A stretch of DNA of 64,000 nucleotides from Staphylococcus succinus (GCF_029024945.1 NZ_CP118976.1:868001-932000); one strand, 5' to 3'. Counted from the first letter of the stretch, positions 14,207 to 23,197 are shown. Numbers and translations: made by a program. The notes: generated by a model not told the origin, from the sequence alone.

Positions 14207-15211
14207 TTATTTTTCAATACTTTTAGATTTAATGAATGGCATCATTTCACGTAGGTCTTTACCAACTGCTTCGATTTGATGACCATGTTGTTCTTCACGT
14301 AATCTATGGAATTCTTCAAAGTTATTTTCGTTATCTTTGATGAAACGATCACTGAAGTTACCTTTTTGGATATCTTCTAATACTGCTTTCATATTATCTT
14401 TAACGTCTGGTGTAATAACACGAGGACCAGAAACGTAGTCACCAAATTCAGCTGTATTTGAAATTGAATAACGCATGTTTTCCATACCGCCTTCATACAT
14501 TAAATCAACGATAAGTTTCATTTCGTGTAATACTTCGAAATATGCAATTTCAGGTTGGTAACCAGCTTCTACTAATGTTTCAAAACCAGATTGGATTAAT
14601 TTAGTTACGCCGCCACAAAGTACAGCCTGTTCACCAAATAAATCTGTTTCAGTTTCTTCTTTGAATGAAGTTTCAAGTACACCAGCACGTGTTGCGCCAA
14701 TGCCTTTAGCATAACTTAATGCTAAGTCTCTAGCATGACCACTAGCATCTTGTTCTACTGCGAATAGGGCAGGTACTGCACTACCTTCAGCGAATGTACG
14801 ACGAACTAAATGTCCAGGCCCTTTAGGTGCTACTAAGAATACGTCTACATTTTCAGGTGCTTGGATAACATCGAAATGGACATTAAATCCATGAGCAAAA
14901 ACTAATGCATTATTGGCTTCTAAATTAGGTTCGATTTCTTCTTTATATACTTGCCCTTGAATTTCATCTGGTAAAAGAACCATGATGACATCAGCTTGTT
15001 TTGCTGCTTCATTTACAGGATATACTTCGAAACCATCGTCTTTAGCTTTATCAAAAGAACGTCCAGGTCTGATACCGATAATTACATCATAACCATTGTC
15101 TTTTAAATTTTGAGCATGGGCATGTCCTTGAGAACCATACCCTACGATAGCTACTTTTTTACCTTGTAAAGCGTCATTTGTTACTGATTGGTCATAATAA
15201 ACTGTTGTCAT
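14207..15211 (-). CDS. ilvC: Ketol-acid reductoisomerase (NADP+)
   Basis: 334 residues, class I size. Reduces and isomerises acetolactate and acetohydroxybutyrate. The Rossmann motif GYGSQGHAHAQNL is at about residues 24-36, and the KARI domain with the conserved acidic Mg2+ ligands (DLFGEQAVLCGG) follows. The start is the ATG at 15211 (MTTVYYDQ), behind a GGAGG; an upstream in-frame ATG overlaps that ribosome site. Confidence 0.97.
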   Translation of the reverse strand: MTTVYYDQSVTNDALQGKKVAIVGYGSQGHAHAQNLKDNGYDVIIGIRPGRSFDKAKDDGFEVYPVNEAAKQADVIMVLLPDEIQGQVYKEEIEPNLEANNALVFAHGFNVHFDVIQAPENVDVFLVAPKGPGHLVRRTFAEGSAVPALFAVEQDASGHARDLALSYAKGIGATRAGVLETSFKEETETDLFGEQAVLCGGVTKLIQSGFETLVEAGYQPEIAYFEVLHEMKLIVDLMYEGGMENMRYSISNTAEFGDYVSGPRVITPDVKDNMKAVLEDIQKGNFSDRFIKDNENNFEEFHRLREEQHGHQIEAVGKDLREMMPFIKSKSIEK

Positions 15212-15266
15212 AATTAAATCCTCCATGTTTTTTATTTAAGTATTTGCAATTTTCTAAAAAATTTAG

Positions 15267-15740
15267 CTAGATAATACCAGCTGAACCTGTTCTAGAAACT
15301 TGTTCAATTTGATATGATGATAGGTCATCTAATAGATTATCCATCGTATATTGTGGACCTGATGCCTGAAGATACGTAAAAGGCTCTTCATTTTTCAGAA
15401 TAGATACTAGCGCATCATACGGTTTAATAACTTTTTGTAATTCATTTTGATCTTTTGGTGTTTTCAATTTAACAAGTACGAGTTCTCTGTTATAAGTATT
15501 TGTATCTGTAATGTCTTCTACATGTATAATATTAATTTGTTTCTCTAATTGTTGTATTAGATTACGTAATACATCTGTATCAGGCACTTCAGCTACAAAA
15601 GTGATATCAGAGGTTCCTTCTTCTAGTGTAGGCGTGGCAGATAACGTAACAATATTAAACTGTCTACGAACAAAGATACTTGTTAATCTGTTTAAAGTAC
15701 CTGCCTTGTCTCTTACTTTAGTTCTAAAAGTTCTTCTCAT
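15267..15740 (-). CDS. ilvN: Acetolactate synthase small (regulatory) subunit
   Basis: 157 residues with an N-terminal ACT domain (about 1-75) and the C-terminal small-subunit domain. It confers valine feedback on IlvB. Its ATG follows directly on the ilvB stop, with GGAGGG at the end of ilvB. I recall S. aureus annotations of a much shorter protein, so this longer two-domain form resembles the Bacillus type. Confidence 0.94.
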   Translation of the reverse strand: MRRTFRTKVRDKAGTLNRLTSIFVRRQFNIVTLSATPTLEEGTSDITFVAEVPDTDVLRNLIQQLEKQINIIHVEDITDTNTYNRELVLVKLKTPKDQNELQKVIKPYDALVSILKNEEPFTYLQASGPQYTMDNLLDDLSSYQIEQVSRTGSAGII

Positions 15741-17528
15741 TTATAGTCCCTCCATCTCATGGTTAGCTTTACCACTTGGTACCATAGGAGATACTGTTTC
15801 AACTGGTGAAATGCGAACCTCAATTAAAGCTGGACCGTCGTACTGGAAAGCTTCGTCAAGTTGTTGTTCTAATTGTGTTGGATCATCTATTAGATAACCT
15901 TTTACATTATAAGCCTCAGATAATTTTATAAAATCTGGTTGATCATTAAATACTGAGTGAGAAAAACGTTTATTAAAGAATTTATCTTGCCATTGCTTAA
16001 CCATGCCTAGCGTACCATTATTGATTAATACGATTTTAATATTAATACCGTATTCGTCTAAAATAGCCATTTCCTGATTGGTCATTTGGAAGCCACCATC
16101 ACCAACAAAGGCAATAACTGTTTTGTCAGGTTGAGCTAACTTAGCACCAATCGCTGATGGTATACCGAATCCCATAGTACCTAAACCACCACTTGTAACA
16201 AGTTGACCGTGATTTTTAAATGGGTAGAATTGTGCAACCCACATTTGATGCTGTCCTACGTCAGTGGTTACAATTGCATCACCATTTGTGATATCTCCAA
16301 TATATTCAATCGTACGTTGTGGTTTAGAGAAAGTACCATCTTCATCATCTTTATAAGTAAAAGGATGTTGTGCCTTATTCGAATTACACGTTTCTAACCA
16401 ATTTTCATGTTTAATAGAATAACTTTCAAAATCTAATAAAGCTTCCAAAGTTGCTTTACAATCGGCAACAATACCTAAATCTACTTTAATCACTTTATTT
16501 ATTTCAGAAGGATCAATGTCAACGTGGACTATTTTGGCATTTGGTGCAAATTCGTCAGGGTTACTTGCTAATCTATCATCAAACCTACTGCCAAAGTTAA
16601 TGAGTAAGTCACATTCTGTTAATGCCATGTTACTAGCATATGATCCATGCATACCTCCCATTCCTAAGAATAGGGGGTGTTCATAAGGAATTGCTCCTAA
16701 GCCAAGAAGGGTGCTTACTACAGGTAATTGATGTCTATTTACAAATTCTGTGAATACTTTATTTGCTTTTGCATGATTAATACCAGCGCCAGAAAGTACA
16801 ATTGGTTTTTTTGCACTTTTCAAGTAGTCACGTAATTTTTGAATATCATCTTTCTTAGGTTTATCAGGAATAGAATAACCCGGAAGTTCTAATTCATCAG
16901 TTACCGGTGTATTCGTTGAGAGCACACCCATATCTTTAGGGAAATCTATAACTACTGGTCCTTTTCTACCTGTATTAGCGATATGGAAAGCTTCATGAAT
17001 AATTTTAGGAATATCACTTACATTTTTTACTTGATAATTATGTTTTGTGATAGGCGTCGTCATTGACAATAAATCTGCTTCTTGGAAGGCGTCTTTACCG
17101 ATACCTGGTGTTGCAACTTGTCCTGTTATAACTACCAAGGGTAATGAGTCACTGTAAGCATCAGCAATACCAGTAATCGCATTTGTAGCTCCTGGGCCAC
17201 TCGTCACGACTACAACACCGGTATTTCCAGATACACGTGCGTATCCTTCAGCAGCATGTGTAGCACCTTGCTCATGTCTTGCTAAGATATGTTTGATCTT
17301 AGCATCATAAAATGTATCGTATAATGGGAGCACAGCGCCTCCTGGATAACCAAAGATAAAGTCAACATCTTCATTTACTAGTGATTCGACTAATAACTCT
17401 GAACCAGATCTCATTTTATCTACTGTCTCTTGTTCTAATTCAACTTCTGGTTCTATGGATTCAGCAGCTTCTAAATAATCGAAATTTTCTGACATTTCAT
17501 AATCAAGCGTTTTTGTTTGTTTAGACAT
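15741..17528 (-). CDS. ilvB: Acetolactate synthase large subunit
   Basis: 595-residue thiamine diphosphate enzyme. The glutamate-containing N-terminal motif is FGYPGGAVLPLYD, the catalytic-loop region is ARHEQGATHAAEGYAR, and the ThDP/Mg2+ motif is GDGGFQMTNQE. I prefer the ATG at 17528 (MSKQTKTLDYE), 8 bases after AAGGAG, over the in-frame GTG at 17537. It follows ilvD by 12 bases. Confidence 0.96.
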   Translation of the reverse strand: MSKQTKTLDYEMSENFDYLEAAESIEPEVELEQETVDKMRSGSELLVESLVNEDVDFIFGYPGGAVLPLYDTFYDAKIKHILARHEQGATHAAEGYARVSGNTGVVVVTSGPGATNAITGIADAYSDSLPLVVITGQVATPGIGKDAFQEADLLSMTTPITKHNYQVKNVSDIPKIIHEAFHIANTGRKGPVVIDFPKDMGVLSTNTPVTDELELPGYSIPDKPKKDDIQKLRDYLKSAKKPIVLSGAGINHAKANKVFTEFVNRHQLPVVSTLLGLGAIPYEHPLFLGMGGMHGSYASNMALTECDLLINFGSRFDDRLASNPDEFAPNAKIVHVDIDPSEINKVIKVDLGIVADCKATLEALLDFESYSIKHENWLETCNSNKAQHPFTYKDDEDGTFSKPQRTIEYIGDITNGDAIVTTDVGQHQMWVAQFYPFKNHGQLVTSGGLGTMGFGIPSAIGAKLAQPDKTVIAFVGDGGFQMTNQEMAILDEYGINIKIVLINNGTLGMVKQWQDKFFNKRFSHSVFNDQPDFIKLSEAYNVKGYLIDDPTQLEQQLDEAFQYDGPALIEVRISPVETVSPMVPSGKANHEMEGL

Positions 17529-17540
17529 TGTTCTCACTCC

Positions 17541-19229
17541 TTAAATAAGGTTTTCGGGTACTTGCATAACGCCGCCTGTATTTGCACTTGTAACTAACGC
17601 CGTGTAACGCGCAAGGTAACCAGTTTTTACTTTGGCTTTAAAAGGTTTCAAGTCTTGCTTTCTAGAATCTAAAGTTTCTGTCGAAACATCTACATCTAAA
17701 GTACGGTTTGTTAAATCAATGATAATTTCATCGTCATCTCTAATTAACCCAATTGGACCACCAAATGCTGCTTCAGGAGATACATGTCCTACTGCAATAC
17801 CTCTAGTTGCTCCTGAAAAACGACCATCTGTAATTAATGCTACATCTTTTCCTAAGCCTCTACCGACAATTGAAGAAGTAGGTGCTAACATTTCAGGCAT
17901 TCCTGGACCACCTTTAGGCCCTTCGTATCGAATAACAACGACGTGTCCTTCTCGAACAACATGGTTATCAATTGCTTCTACAGCTTCATCATGTGAATCG
18001 AAACAAATTGCTTTACCTTTAAATACTTTAATTGAAGGATCAACACCACCGACTTTAATAACTGCACCGTTTGGAGCTAAATTACCATAGAGTATTGAAA
18101 GACCACCTTGTTTATCATAGGGATTGTCTAAGTGTCTGATAACATCACTGTTTAAAATTTCTTTGTTTTCGTTATTTTCTCTAAGCGTTTTGCCTGTTGC
18201 TGTAACACGGTCAGGGTGTAATGTACCTTCTTTTTTAAATAATTCATTTATAATTGCTGGTACGCCGCCTGCTTCATGAACATCGTGCATTGAGTATGAA
18301 GAACTTGGAGCAATTTTTGAAAGATACGGTGTCTTCTTAGCAATTTCATTGATTTTAGATAAATCATAATCAATGCCCGCTTCATTTGCGATAGCTAATG
18401 TGTGTAATACAGTGTTTGTAGAACCACCCATTGCCATGTCTAATGCGAAAGCATCGTCAATTGCGTCTTCAGTAATGATATCTCTAGGTTTTAAATCATT
18501 TTTAATATTATCTACTAATTTGAATGCAGCTTCTCTTATCATTTCTCTACGTTGGTCGCTGACTGCTAATGCTGTACCATTGTATGGTAATGCTAAGCCT
18601 AAGACCTCCATCAAACAGTTCATCGAGTTAGCTGTAAACATTCCTGAGCAAGAACCACAGGTAGGGCAAGCATTTTGTTCCATGTCTAAAAATTCATCTT
18701 TTGAAATAGAACCATCTTTAAATGCACCAACTGCTTCAAACATTGAAGATAATGTTAATGCTTTACCTTCAGAAGATAAGCCAGCTTTCATTGGACCACC
18801 TGAACAAAATATAGCTGGTACATTTGTTCTTACTGATGCAAGTAACATACCTGGAGTAATCTTGTCACAGTTAGGGATGTAAAATACACCGTCGAACCAA
18901 TGTGCATTAATTACTGTTTCAGCAGCATCTGCAATGATTTCTCTCGAAGGTAGAGAGTACCTCATTCCAATATGTCCCATTGCGATACCATCATCTACGC
19001 CAATAGTATTGAATTCAAAAGGAATAGCACCAGCTTCACGAATTGCTTCTTTAGCTATATCTCCTAATTCTCTTAAGTGAACATGTCCTGGAACAATATC
19101 GATGTATGAATTACAAACAGCTACGAAAGGTTTATTCATATCAGTTGGTTTCTCTAATGCACCTGTAGCGTGTAAAAGACTTCTTGCTGGAGCTTGTTGA
19201 TCTCCTTTTTTGATCATATCGCTTCTCAT
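17541..19229 (-). CDS. ilvD: Dihydroxy-acid dehydratase
   Basis: 562-residue iron-sulfur dehydratase giving 2-oxoisovalerate and 2-oxo-3-methylvalerate. Cluster cysteines lie in CDKITPGM and CGSCSGMFTAN; the C-terminal GRFSGATRG motif is present. The start is the ATG at 19229 (MRSDMIKKG) behind GGGGGAATTATAC. The longer open frame runs into the attenuator hairpin and is not the gene. First structural gene of the operon. Confidence 0.97.
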   Translation of the reverse strand: MRSDMIKKGDQQAPARSLLHATGALEKPTDMNKPFVAVCNSYIDIVPGHVHLRELGDIAKEAIREAGAIPFEFNTIGVDDGIAMGHIGMRYSLPSREIIADAAETVINAHWFDGVFYIPNCDKITPGMLLASVRTNVPAIFCSGGPMKAGLSSEGKALTLSSMFEAVGAFKDGSISKDEFLDMEQNACPTCGSCSGMFTANSMNCLMEVLGLALPYNGTALAVSDQRREMIREAAFKLVDNIKNDLKPRDIITEDAIDDAFALDMAMGGSTNTVLHTLAIANEAGIDYDLSKINEIAKKTPYLSKIAPSSSYSMHDVHEAGGVPAIINELFKKEGTLHPDRVTATGKTLRENNENKEILNSDVIRHLDNPYDKQGGLSILYGNLAPNGAVIKVGGVDPSIKVFKGKAICFDSHDEAVEAIDNHVVREGHVVVIRYEGPKGGPGMPEMLAPTSSIVGRGLGKDVALITDGRFSGATRGIAVGHVSPEAAFGGPIGLIRDDDEIIIDLTNRTLDVDVSTETLDSRKQDLKPFKAKVKTGYLARYTALVTSANTGGVMQVPENLI

Positions 19230-19258
19230 GTATAATTCCCCCATAAAATTGAAAATAA

Positions 19259-19291
19259 AAAAGCGTCCCAATAAATAATTGGGACGCTTTT
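19259..19291 (-). terminator. ilv-leu attenuator terminator
   Basis: On the minus strand, stem AAAAGCGTCCCAAT/ATTGGGACGCTTTT (14 bp, 5-nt loop) runs into a T run 30 bases before the ilvD start. Just upstream, AAGTCCTA (about 19311-19318) can pair either with TAGGACT, which overlaps the leader-peptide stop codon (19351-19357), or with GGACTT next to the terminator. This is the alternative pairing expected of ribosome-mediated attenuation. The mechanism is inferred. Confidence 0.85.
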
Positions 19292-19354
19292 AAGTCCCAT
19301 TCAACTAGAAATAGGACTTAAACGTTTAGTAGTTGCTTTACTAAAGTTCCAGTC

Positions 19355-19423
19355 CTACGAGCATAATAAAATGACTAAAATATTTGAAGTTGTTGGTTTG
19401 TAGTGCATTGAATTTTGGGTCAT
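19355..19423 (-). CDS. ilv-leu leader (attenuator) peptide, 22 residues
   Basis: An ATG with AGAGGAG 10 bases upstream opens a 22-residue frame that ends in SNILVILLCS. The run I-L-V-I-L-L just before the stop samples all three end products. The stop codon overlaps a segment able to pair with the region before the attenuator. A leucine-rich attenuator peptide has been reported for the S. aureus ilv-leu operon; this is its counterpart by position and composition. Confidence 0.88.
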   Translation of the reverse strand: MTQNSMHYKPTTSNILVILLCS

Positions 19424-19472
19424 TTTATTATACTCCTCTCGATAGAATGGTTTATTATTTTTGATTTGTTTG

Positions 19473-19487
19473 AAATATCTAAAAATT
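19473..19487 (-). promoter_or_regulatory. CodY-like operator in the ilv-leu leader
   Basis: On the minus strand AATTTTTAGATATTT, about three mismatches from the CodY consensus AATTTTCWGAAAATT. It lies just downstream of the -10 box, where a bound repressor would block transcription. CodY control of this operon is established in S. aureus; binding here is inferred. Confidence 0.55.
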
Positions 19488-19497
19488 TGATAAATTA

Positions 19498-19526
19498 AAT
19501 TTACTACAATGTAGGGGGTGTGTCAA
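19498..19526 (-). promoter_or_regulatory. ilv-leu promoter
   Basis: Minus-strand TTGACA (19521-19526), 17-bp spacer, TAAATT (19498-19503). The transcript would begin about 70 bases before the leader peptide. The 220 bp upstream, to the repeat array, hold no gene I can see. Confidence 0.8.
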
Positions 19527-19747
19527 CAATTATTTGCAATTTTCTTTCAATTCTAACTATTTTAAGTTTAACTAAGAAGTTGTATCGCTGTGACGTAAAA
19601 TGCTTAAAAATTTGTTAAACTATAAGAGTTAATTTAATAGAAGCATCAATAATTTCTTTCAATTCACTTATAATCTTTTACATTGTAGATAGAAACTATT
19701 GGTATATTCATTACAGAAATTCATGTTAGCGAAGATATTACTTATAT

Positions 19748-20503
19748 TGAGCAAACTCATGCATAACCACCAGTAATCTCAATAAATTGAGAACTGTTTA
19801 AGAGGTATACATGAGCAAACTCATGCATAACCACCAGTAATCTCAATAAATTGAGAACTGTTTAAGAGGTATACATGAGCAAACTCATGCATAACCGCCA
19901 GTAATCTCAATAAATTGAGAACTGTTTAAGAGGTATACATGAGCAAACTCATGCATAACCGCCAGTAATCTCAATAAATTGAGAACTGTTTAAGAAGTAT
20001 ACATGAGCAAACTCATGCATAACCGCCAGTAATCTCAATAAATTGAGAACTGTTTAAGAAGTATACATGAGCAAGCTCATGCATAACCGCCAGTAACCTC
20101 AATAAATTGAGAACTGTTTAAAAAGTATACATGAGCAAACTCATGCATAACCGCCAGTAATCTCAATAAATTGAGAACTGTTTAAGAAGTATACATGAGC
20201 AAACTCATGCATAACCGCCAGTAATCTCAATAAATTGAGAACTGTTTAAGAAGTATACATGAGCAAACTCATGCATAACCGCCAGTAATCTCAATAAATT
20301 GAGAACTGTTTAAGAAGTATACATGAGCAAACTCATGCATAACCGCCAGTAATCTCAATAAATTGAGAACTGTTTAAGAAGTATACATGAGCAAACTCAT
20401 GCATAACCGCCAGTAATCTCAATAAATTGAGAACTGTTTAAGAAGTATACATGAGCAAACTCATGCATAACCGCCAGTAATCTCAATAAATTGAGAACTG
20501 GCG
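19748..20503. repeat. Tandem palindromic repeat array 2 (64-bp unit, eleven full units)
   Basis: A partial unit (19748-19785) is followed by full units every 64 bp from 19786 to 20426 and a terminal half at 20490-20503. The unit has the architecture of array 1: outer stem ATTGAGA+ACTG with CAGT+TCTCAAT (same AA bulge), inner hairpin ATGAG-CAAA-CTCAT, and TCTCAAT-AA-ATTGAGA dyads at junctions. The terminal dyad extends to CGCCAGT/ACTGGCG. Variants are graded along the array (CCACCAG and AAGAGGTA in early units, CCGCCAG and AAGAAGTA later), as expected from stepwise duplication. It stops about 8 bases before the tsaE ribosome site. Confidence 0.95.
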
Positions 20504-20523
20504 ATAAAAAGGAGAGGGACGTC

Positions 20524-20982
20524 ATTAATATCAAGGGTTTAGATGATATGGCTATGTTTGGTGAAACGTTAGCGAAGCACTTATCTCAAGGTGATTTGAT
20601 TTTACTCAATGGTGACTTAGGTGCAGGGAAAACTACACTGAGTCAAATGATTGGTAAAGCTTTGGGTGTGAAGCGTAATATTAATTCGCCAACATTTAAT
20701 ATTATTAAGTCATATCAAGGTACAAATTTGAAATTACATCATATGGATTGTTATAGATTAGAAAATTCGGAAGAAGATTTAGGATTTGATGAGTATTTTG
20801 AAGATGAGGCGGTCATTTTGATTGAGTGGAGCCAATTTATAGAAGAATTTTTACCTTCAACTCATTTAACAATAAATATTACAACAATAGGTAACACAGA
20901 ACGGAGTATTGAAATGATAGCTGAAGGCAATCATTATTCAACAATAAAGGAGGCAGTTGAAAGTGAATTATCTAATGATTGA
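20524..20982 (+). CDS. tsaE: tRNA t6A threonylcarbamoyladenosine biosynthesis ATPase TsaE
   Basis: P-loop ATPase with Walker A GDLGAGKTT (about residues 31-39 of the product) that acts with TsaB and TsaD in t6A37 modification of ANN-decoding tRNAs. The start is unclear. Alignment with S. aureus TsaE (MIKINSLDEM) points to position 20521-20524, where the codons are GTC ATT; a GGAG lies at 20511. Either ATT at 20524 is used, giving the family length of about 152 residues, or a TTG at 20491 inside the last palindromic repeat adds 11 residues. It overlaps tsaB. Confidence 0.9.
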   Translation: MNIKGLDDMAMFGETLAKHLSQGDLILLNGDLGAGKTTLSQMIGKALGVKRNINSPTFNIIKSYQGTNLKLHHMDCYRLENSEEDLGFDEYFEDEAVILIEWSQFIEEFLPSTHLTINITTIGNTERSIEMIAEGNHYSTIKEAVESELSND

Positions 20983-21625
20983 TACATCGAATCAACCGAT
21001 GTCAGTTGCAGTGATGCAAGATGATAATGTGCTAAGTGAAATTAATTCGAATTTAAAAAAGAATCATTCTGTACAGTTAATGCCTGCGATAGAGCAAGTT
21101 ATTGCTGAAAGTCAATTAGATAAAACAGATATTAATGCAATTGTTGTGGCAGAGGGACCTGGCTCATATACTGGCTTGAGAATAGGGGTTACAGTTGCCA
21201 AAACATTGGCTTATGCTTTAAATACAGAATTATATGGCGTATCATCACTTAAAGCTTTAGCAGCTACTGCTGAAGAAGATGGACGCTTGATTGTTCCAAT
21301 CTTTGATGCTAGACGTGAAGCAGTATATACCGGGATATATCAATATCAAGCTGGACAAATAGTAGAAGTTGAAGCAGATCAATACTTACCTATAAAGGAA
21401 TTACTATCATTGTTACACGAAAAAGGGCAAGCATATAAATTTATAGGCATAGATACCGAACATTTAAATCATTTACTTGATAGTTCTTGTGAACCTAACA
21501 TACCACAAGCCAAACTAATGAAAACACTTATAAATACGCCTGCAAATGTCCATCAATTTAAACCAAACTATATTAAATTATCTGAGGCTGAACGTAATTG
21601 GTTAAACCAGAAGAACAAGAACTAA
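20963..21625 (+). CDS. tsaB: tRNA t6A biosynthesis protein TsaB
   Basis: 220-residue inactive ASKHA paralogue of TsaD that scaffolds the t6A complex. N-terminal MNYLMIDTSNQPMSVAV and AEGPGSYTGLRIG are family signatures. I chose the GTG at 20963, 9 bases after AAAGGAGG; a TTG at 20957 is in frame but nearer the ribosome site. It overlaps tsaE by 20 bases and rimI by 28. Confidence 0.94.
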   Translation: MNYLMIDTSNQPMSVAVMQDDNVLSEINSNLKKNHSVQLMPAIEQVIAESQLDKTDINAIVVAEGPGSYTGLRIGVTVAKTLAYALNTELYGVSSLKALAATAEEDGRLIVPIFDARREAVYTGIYQYQAGQIVEVEADQYLPIKELLSLLHEKGQAYKFIGIDTEHLNHLLDSSCEPNIPQAKLMKTLINTPANVHQFKPNYIKLSEAERNWLNQKNKN

Positions 21626-22062
21626 ATATTCGCTTAATGGCTAAAAGTGATGTGCCGCAAGTATTTGATATTGAACGAAATAGTTTTAATGATAGTAGTT
21701 GGACGATTGATGCGTTTTATCATGAAATAGAACAAAATGAATTTGCGCATTATTTCATTGTAGAGTTTAAGGACAAAATAATAGGATATATTGGCGTATG
21801 GATAGTAATTGATCAAGCACAAGTAACGACGGTTGCCATTGATGAAGCATATAGAGGCTATGGTCTAGGGCAATTGTTATTAAAATATGCAATGAATTAT
21901 GTACAAACAAAATGTGACGTAATGAGTTTAGAAGTACGTGTAGATAATGATGTTGCACAACATGTCTATACAAACTTAGGTTTTCAATTTGGAGGAAAAC
22001 GAAAAAATTATTATGGTCAAGGTGAGGATGCGTTAGTAATGTGGGTGAATTTAAATGAGTAA
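21598..22062 (+). CDS. rimI: Ribosomal-protein-alanine N-acetyltransferase RimI-like
   Basis: 154-residue GNAT protein. The acetyl-CoA loop EAYRGYGLGQLLL (about residues 83-95) and the C-terminal FxxGGKRKNYYG segment are typical of RimI. A TTG start is likely because the frame overlaps tsaB and no ATG precedes the conserved region. It sits between tsaB and tsaD, as in Bacillus and other staphylococci. Confidence 0.92.
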   Translation: MVKPEEQELNIRLMAKSDVPQVFDIERNSFNDSSWTIDAFYHEIEQNEFAHYFIVEFKDKIIGYIGVWIVIDQAQVTTVAIDEAYRGYGLGQLLLKYAMNYVQTKCDVMSLEVRVDNDVAQHVYTNLGFQFGGKRKNYYGQGEDALVMWVNLNE

Positions 22063-23077
22063 AGAAACATTAATATTAGCAATAGAGTCGAGTTGTGATG
22101 AAACAAGTGTAAGTATTATTAAAAATGGTACTGAAATATTAACAAATATCGTATTAAGTCAAATAGAGAGCCATAAGCGTTTTGGTGGTGTAGTTCCAGA
22201 AGTTGCAAGTCGCCATCATGTTGAAGGAATTACAACAACTGTTGATGAGGCGCTTATTGAGGCTGAGATTACAATGAACGATGTTGATGCAATTGCAGTG
22301 ACACAAGGTCCAGGATTAATTGGTGCGTTACTCGTAGGTATTAATGCAGCCAAAGCTTTAGCTTTTGCCTATGATAAGCCTTTAGTACCTGTACATCATA
22401 TTGCTGGGCATATTTATGCCAATAATTTAGAGGAGCCCTTACAGTTCCCATTAATGGCATTGATTGTTTCAGGTGGTCATACAGAACTCGTATATATGAA
22501 AGACCATTTGAGTTTTGAAGTGATTGGTGAAACGAGAGATGATGCTGTAGGTGAAGCATATGATAAAGTGGCAAGAACGATTGGTCTTAATTATCCAGGT
22601 GGGCCTCAAGTTGATCGTCTAGCAAGTGAAGGGCAGGATAGTTATCATTTTCCAAGAGTTTGGCTCGATAAAGATAGCTATGATTTTAGCTTTAGTGGAT
22701 TGAAAAGCGCAGTAATCAATAAACTGCATAATTTACGTCAAAAAGGTGAAAATATTAATCATGCGGACGTGGCTACAAGTTTTCAAAACAGTGTGGTAGA
22801 AGTATTGGTAGGGAAATCAATTTCGGCTTGTAAACATTATAATGTGAAACAACTTCTTGTTGCTGGAGGCGTAGCTAGTAATAAAGGATTACGTTCAAAT
22901 CTAGTAGAAGCGTGTGCTTCACAAAATATTGCATTGTCTATACCAAGCCCAGCATTGTGTACAGATAACGCTGCAATGATTGGAGCAGCAGGGTATTATT
23001 TATATCAAGCAGGCTTAACAGCTGATATGACATTAAATGGATTTAACAGCATGGATATTGAATCCTTTTCAATATAG
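22055..23077 (+). CDS. tsaD: tRNA N6-adenosine threonylcarbamoyltransferase
   Basis: 340-residue ASKHA enzyme that transfers threonylcarbamoyl to A37. The metal-binding HHIAGH motif (about residues 110-115), the N-terminal AIESSCDETSVSI and the C-terminal CTDNAAMIGAAG are present. It overlaps rimI by 8 bases. Usually essential in firmicutes. Confidence 0.97.
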   Translation: MSKETLILAIESSCDETSVSIIKNGTEILTNIVLSQIESHKRFGGVVPEVASRHHVEGITTTVDEALIEAEITMNDVDAIAVTQGPGLIGALLVGINAAKALAFAYDKPLVPVHHIAGHIYANNLEEPLQFPLMALIVSGGHTELVYMKDHLSFEVIGETRDDAVGEAYDKVARTIGLNYPGGPQVDRLASEGQDSYHFPRVWLDKDSYDFSFSGLKSAVINKLHNLRQKGENINHADVATSFQNSVVEVLVGKSISACKHYNVKQLLVAGGVASNKGLRSNLVEACASQNIALSIPSPALCTDNAAMIGAAGYYLYQAGLTADMTLNGFNSMDIESFSI

Positions 23078-23158
23078 TTATGATTAACCTCGTGTTGTAA
23101 CGATTAAATAGACACTAACGAACAGTGTAAATAAACCCAAGTGTTTGATGTTTAAAAT

Positions 23159-23197
23159 GAAAGGCCATGTTACGTAAATAGTAACGTGGCCTTTTAC
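23159..23197 (+). terminator. Terminator of the tsaEBD-rimI operon
   Basis: Stem AAAGGCCATGTTAC/GTAACGTGGCCTTT (14 pairs, one G-T wobble) with a 7-nt loop and a T run. Confidence 0.85.

Noticed and set aside
19259..19500. T-box riboswitch upstream of ilvD
   Set aside because: No T-box core (TGGN) or specifier loop; a translated ILV leader peptide with attenuator explains the region.
19748..20503. Possible CRISPR array or minisatellite coding region
   Set aside because: No unique spacers, no open frame through it, palindromic units; treated as a structural repeat.
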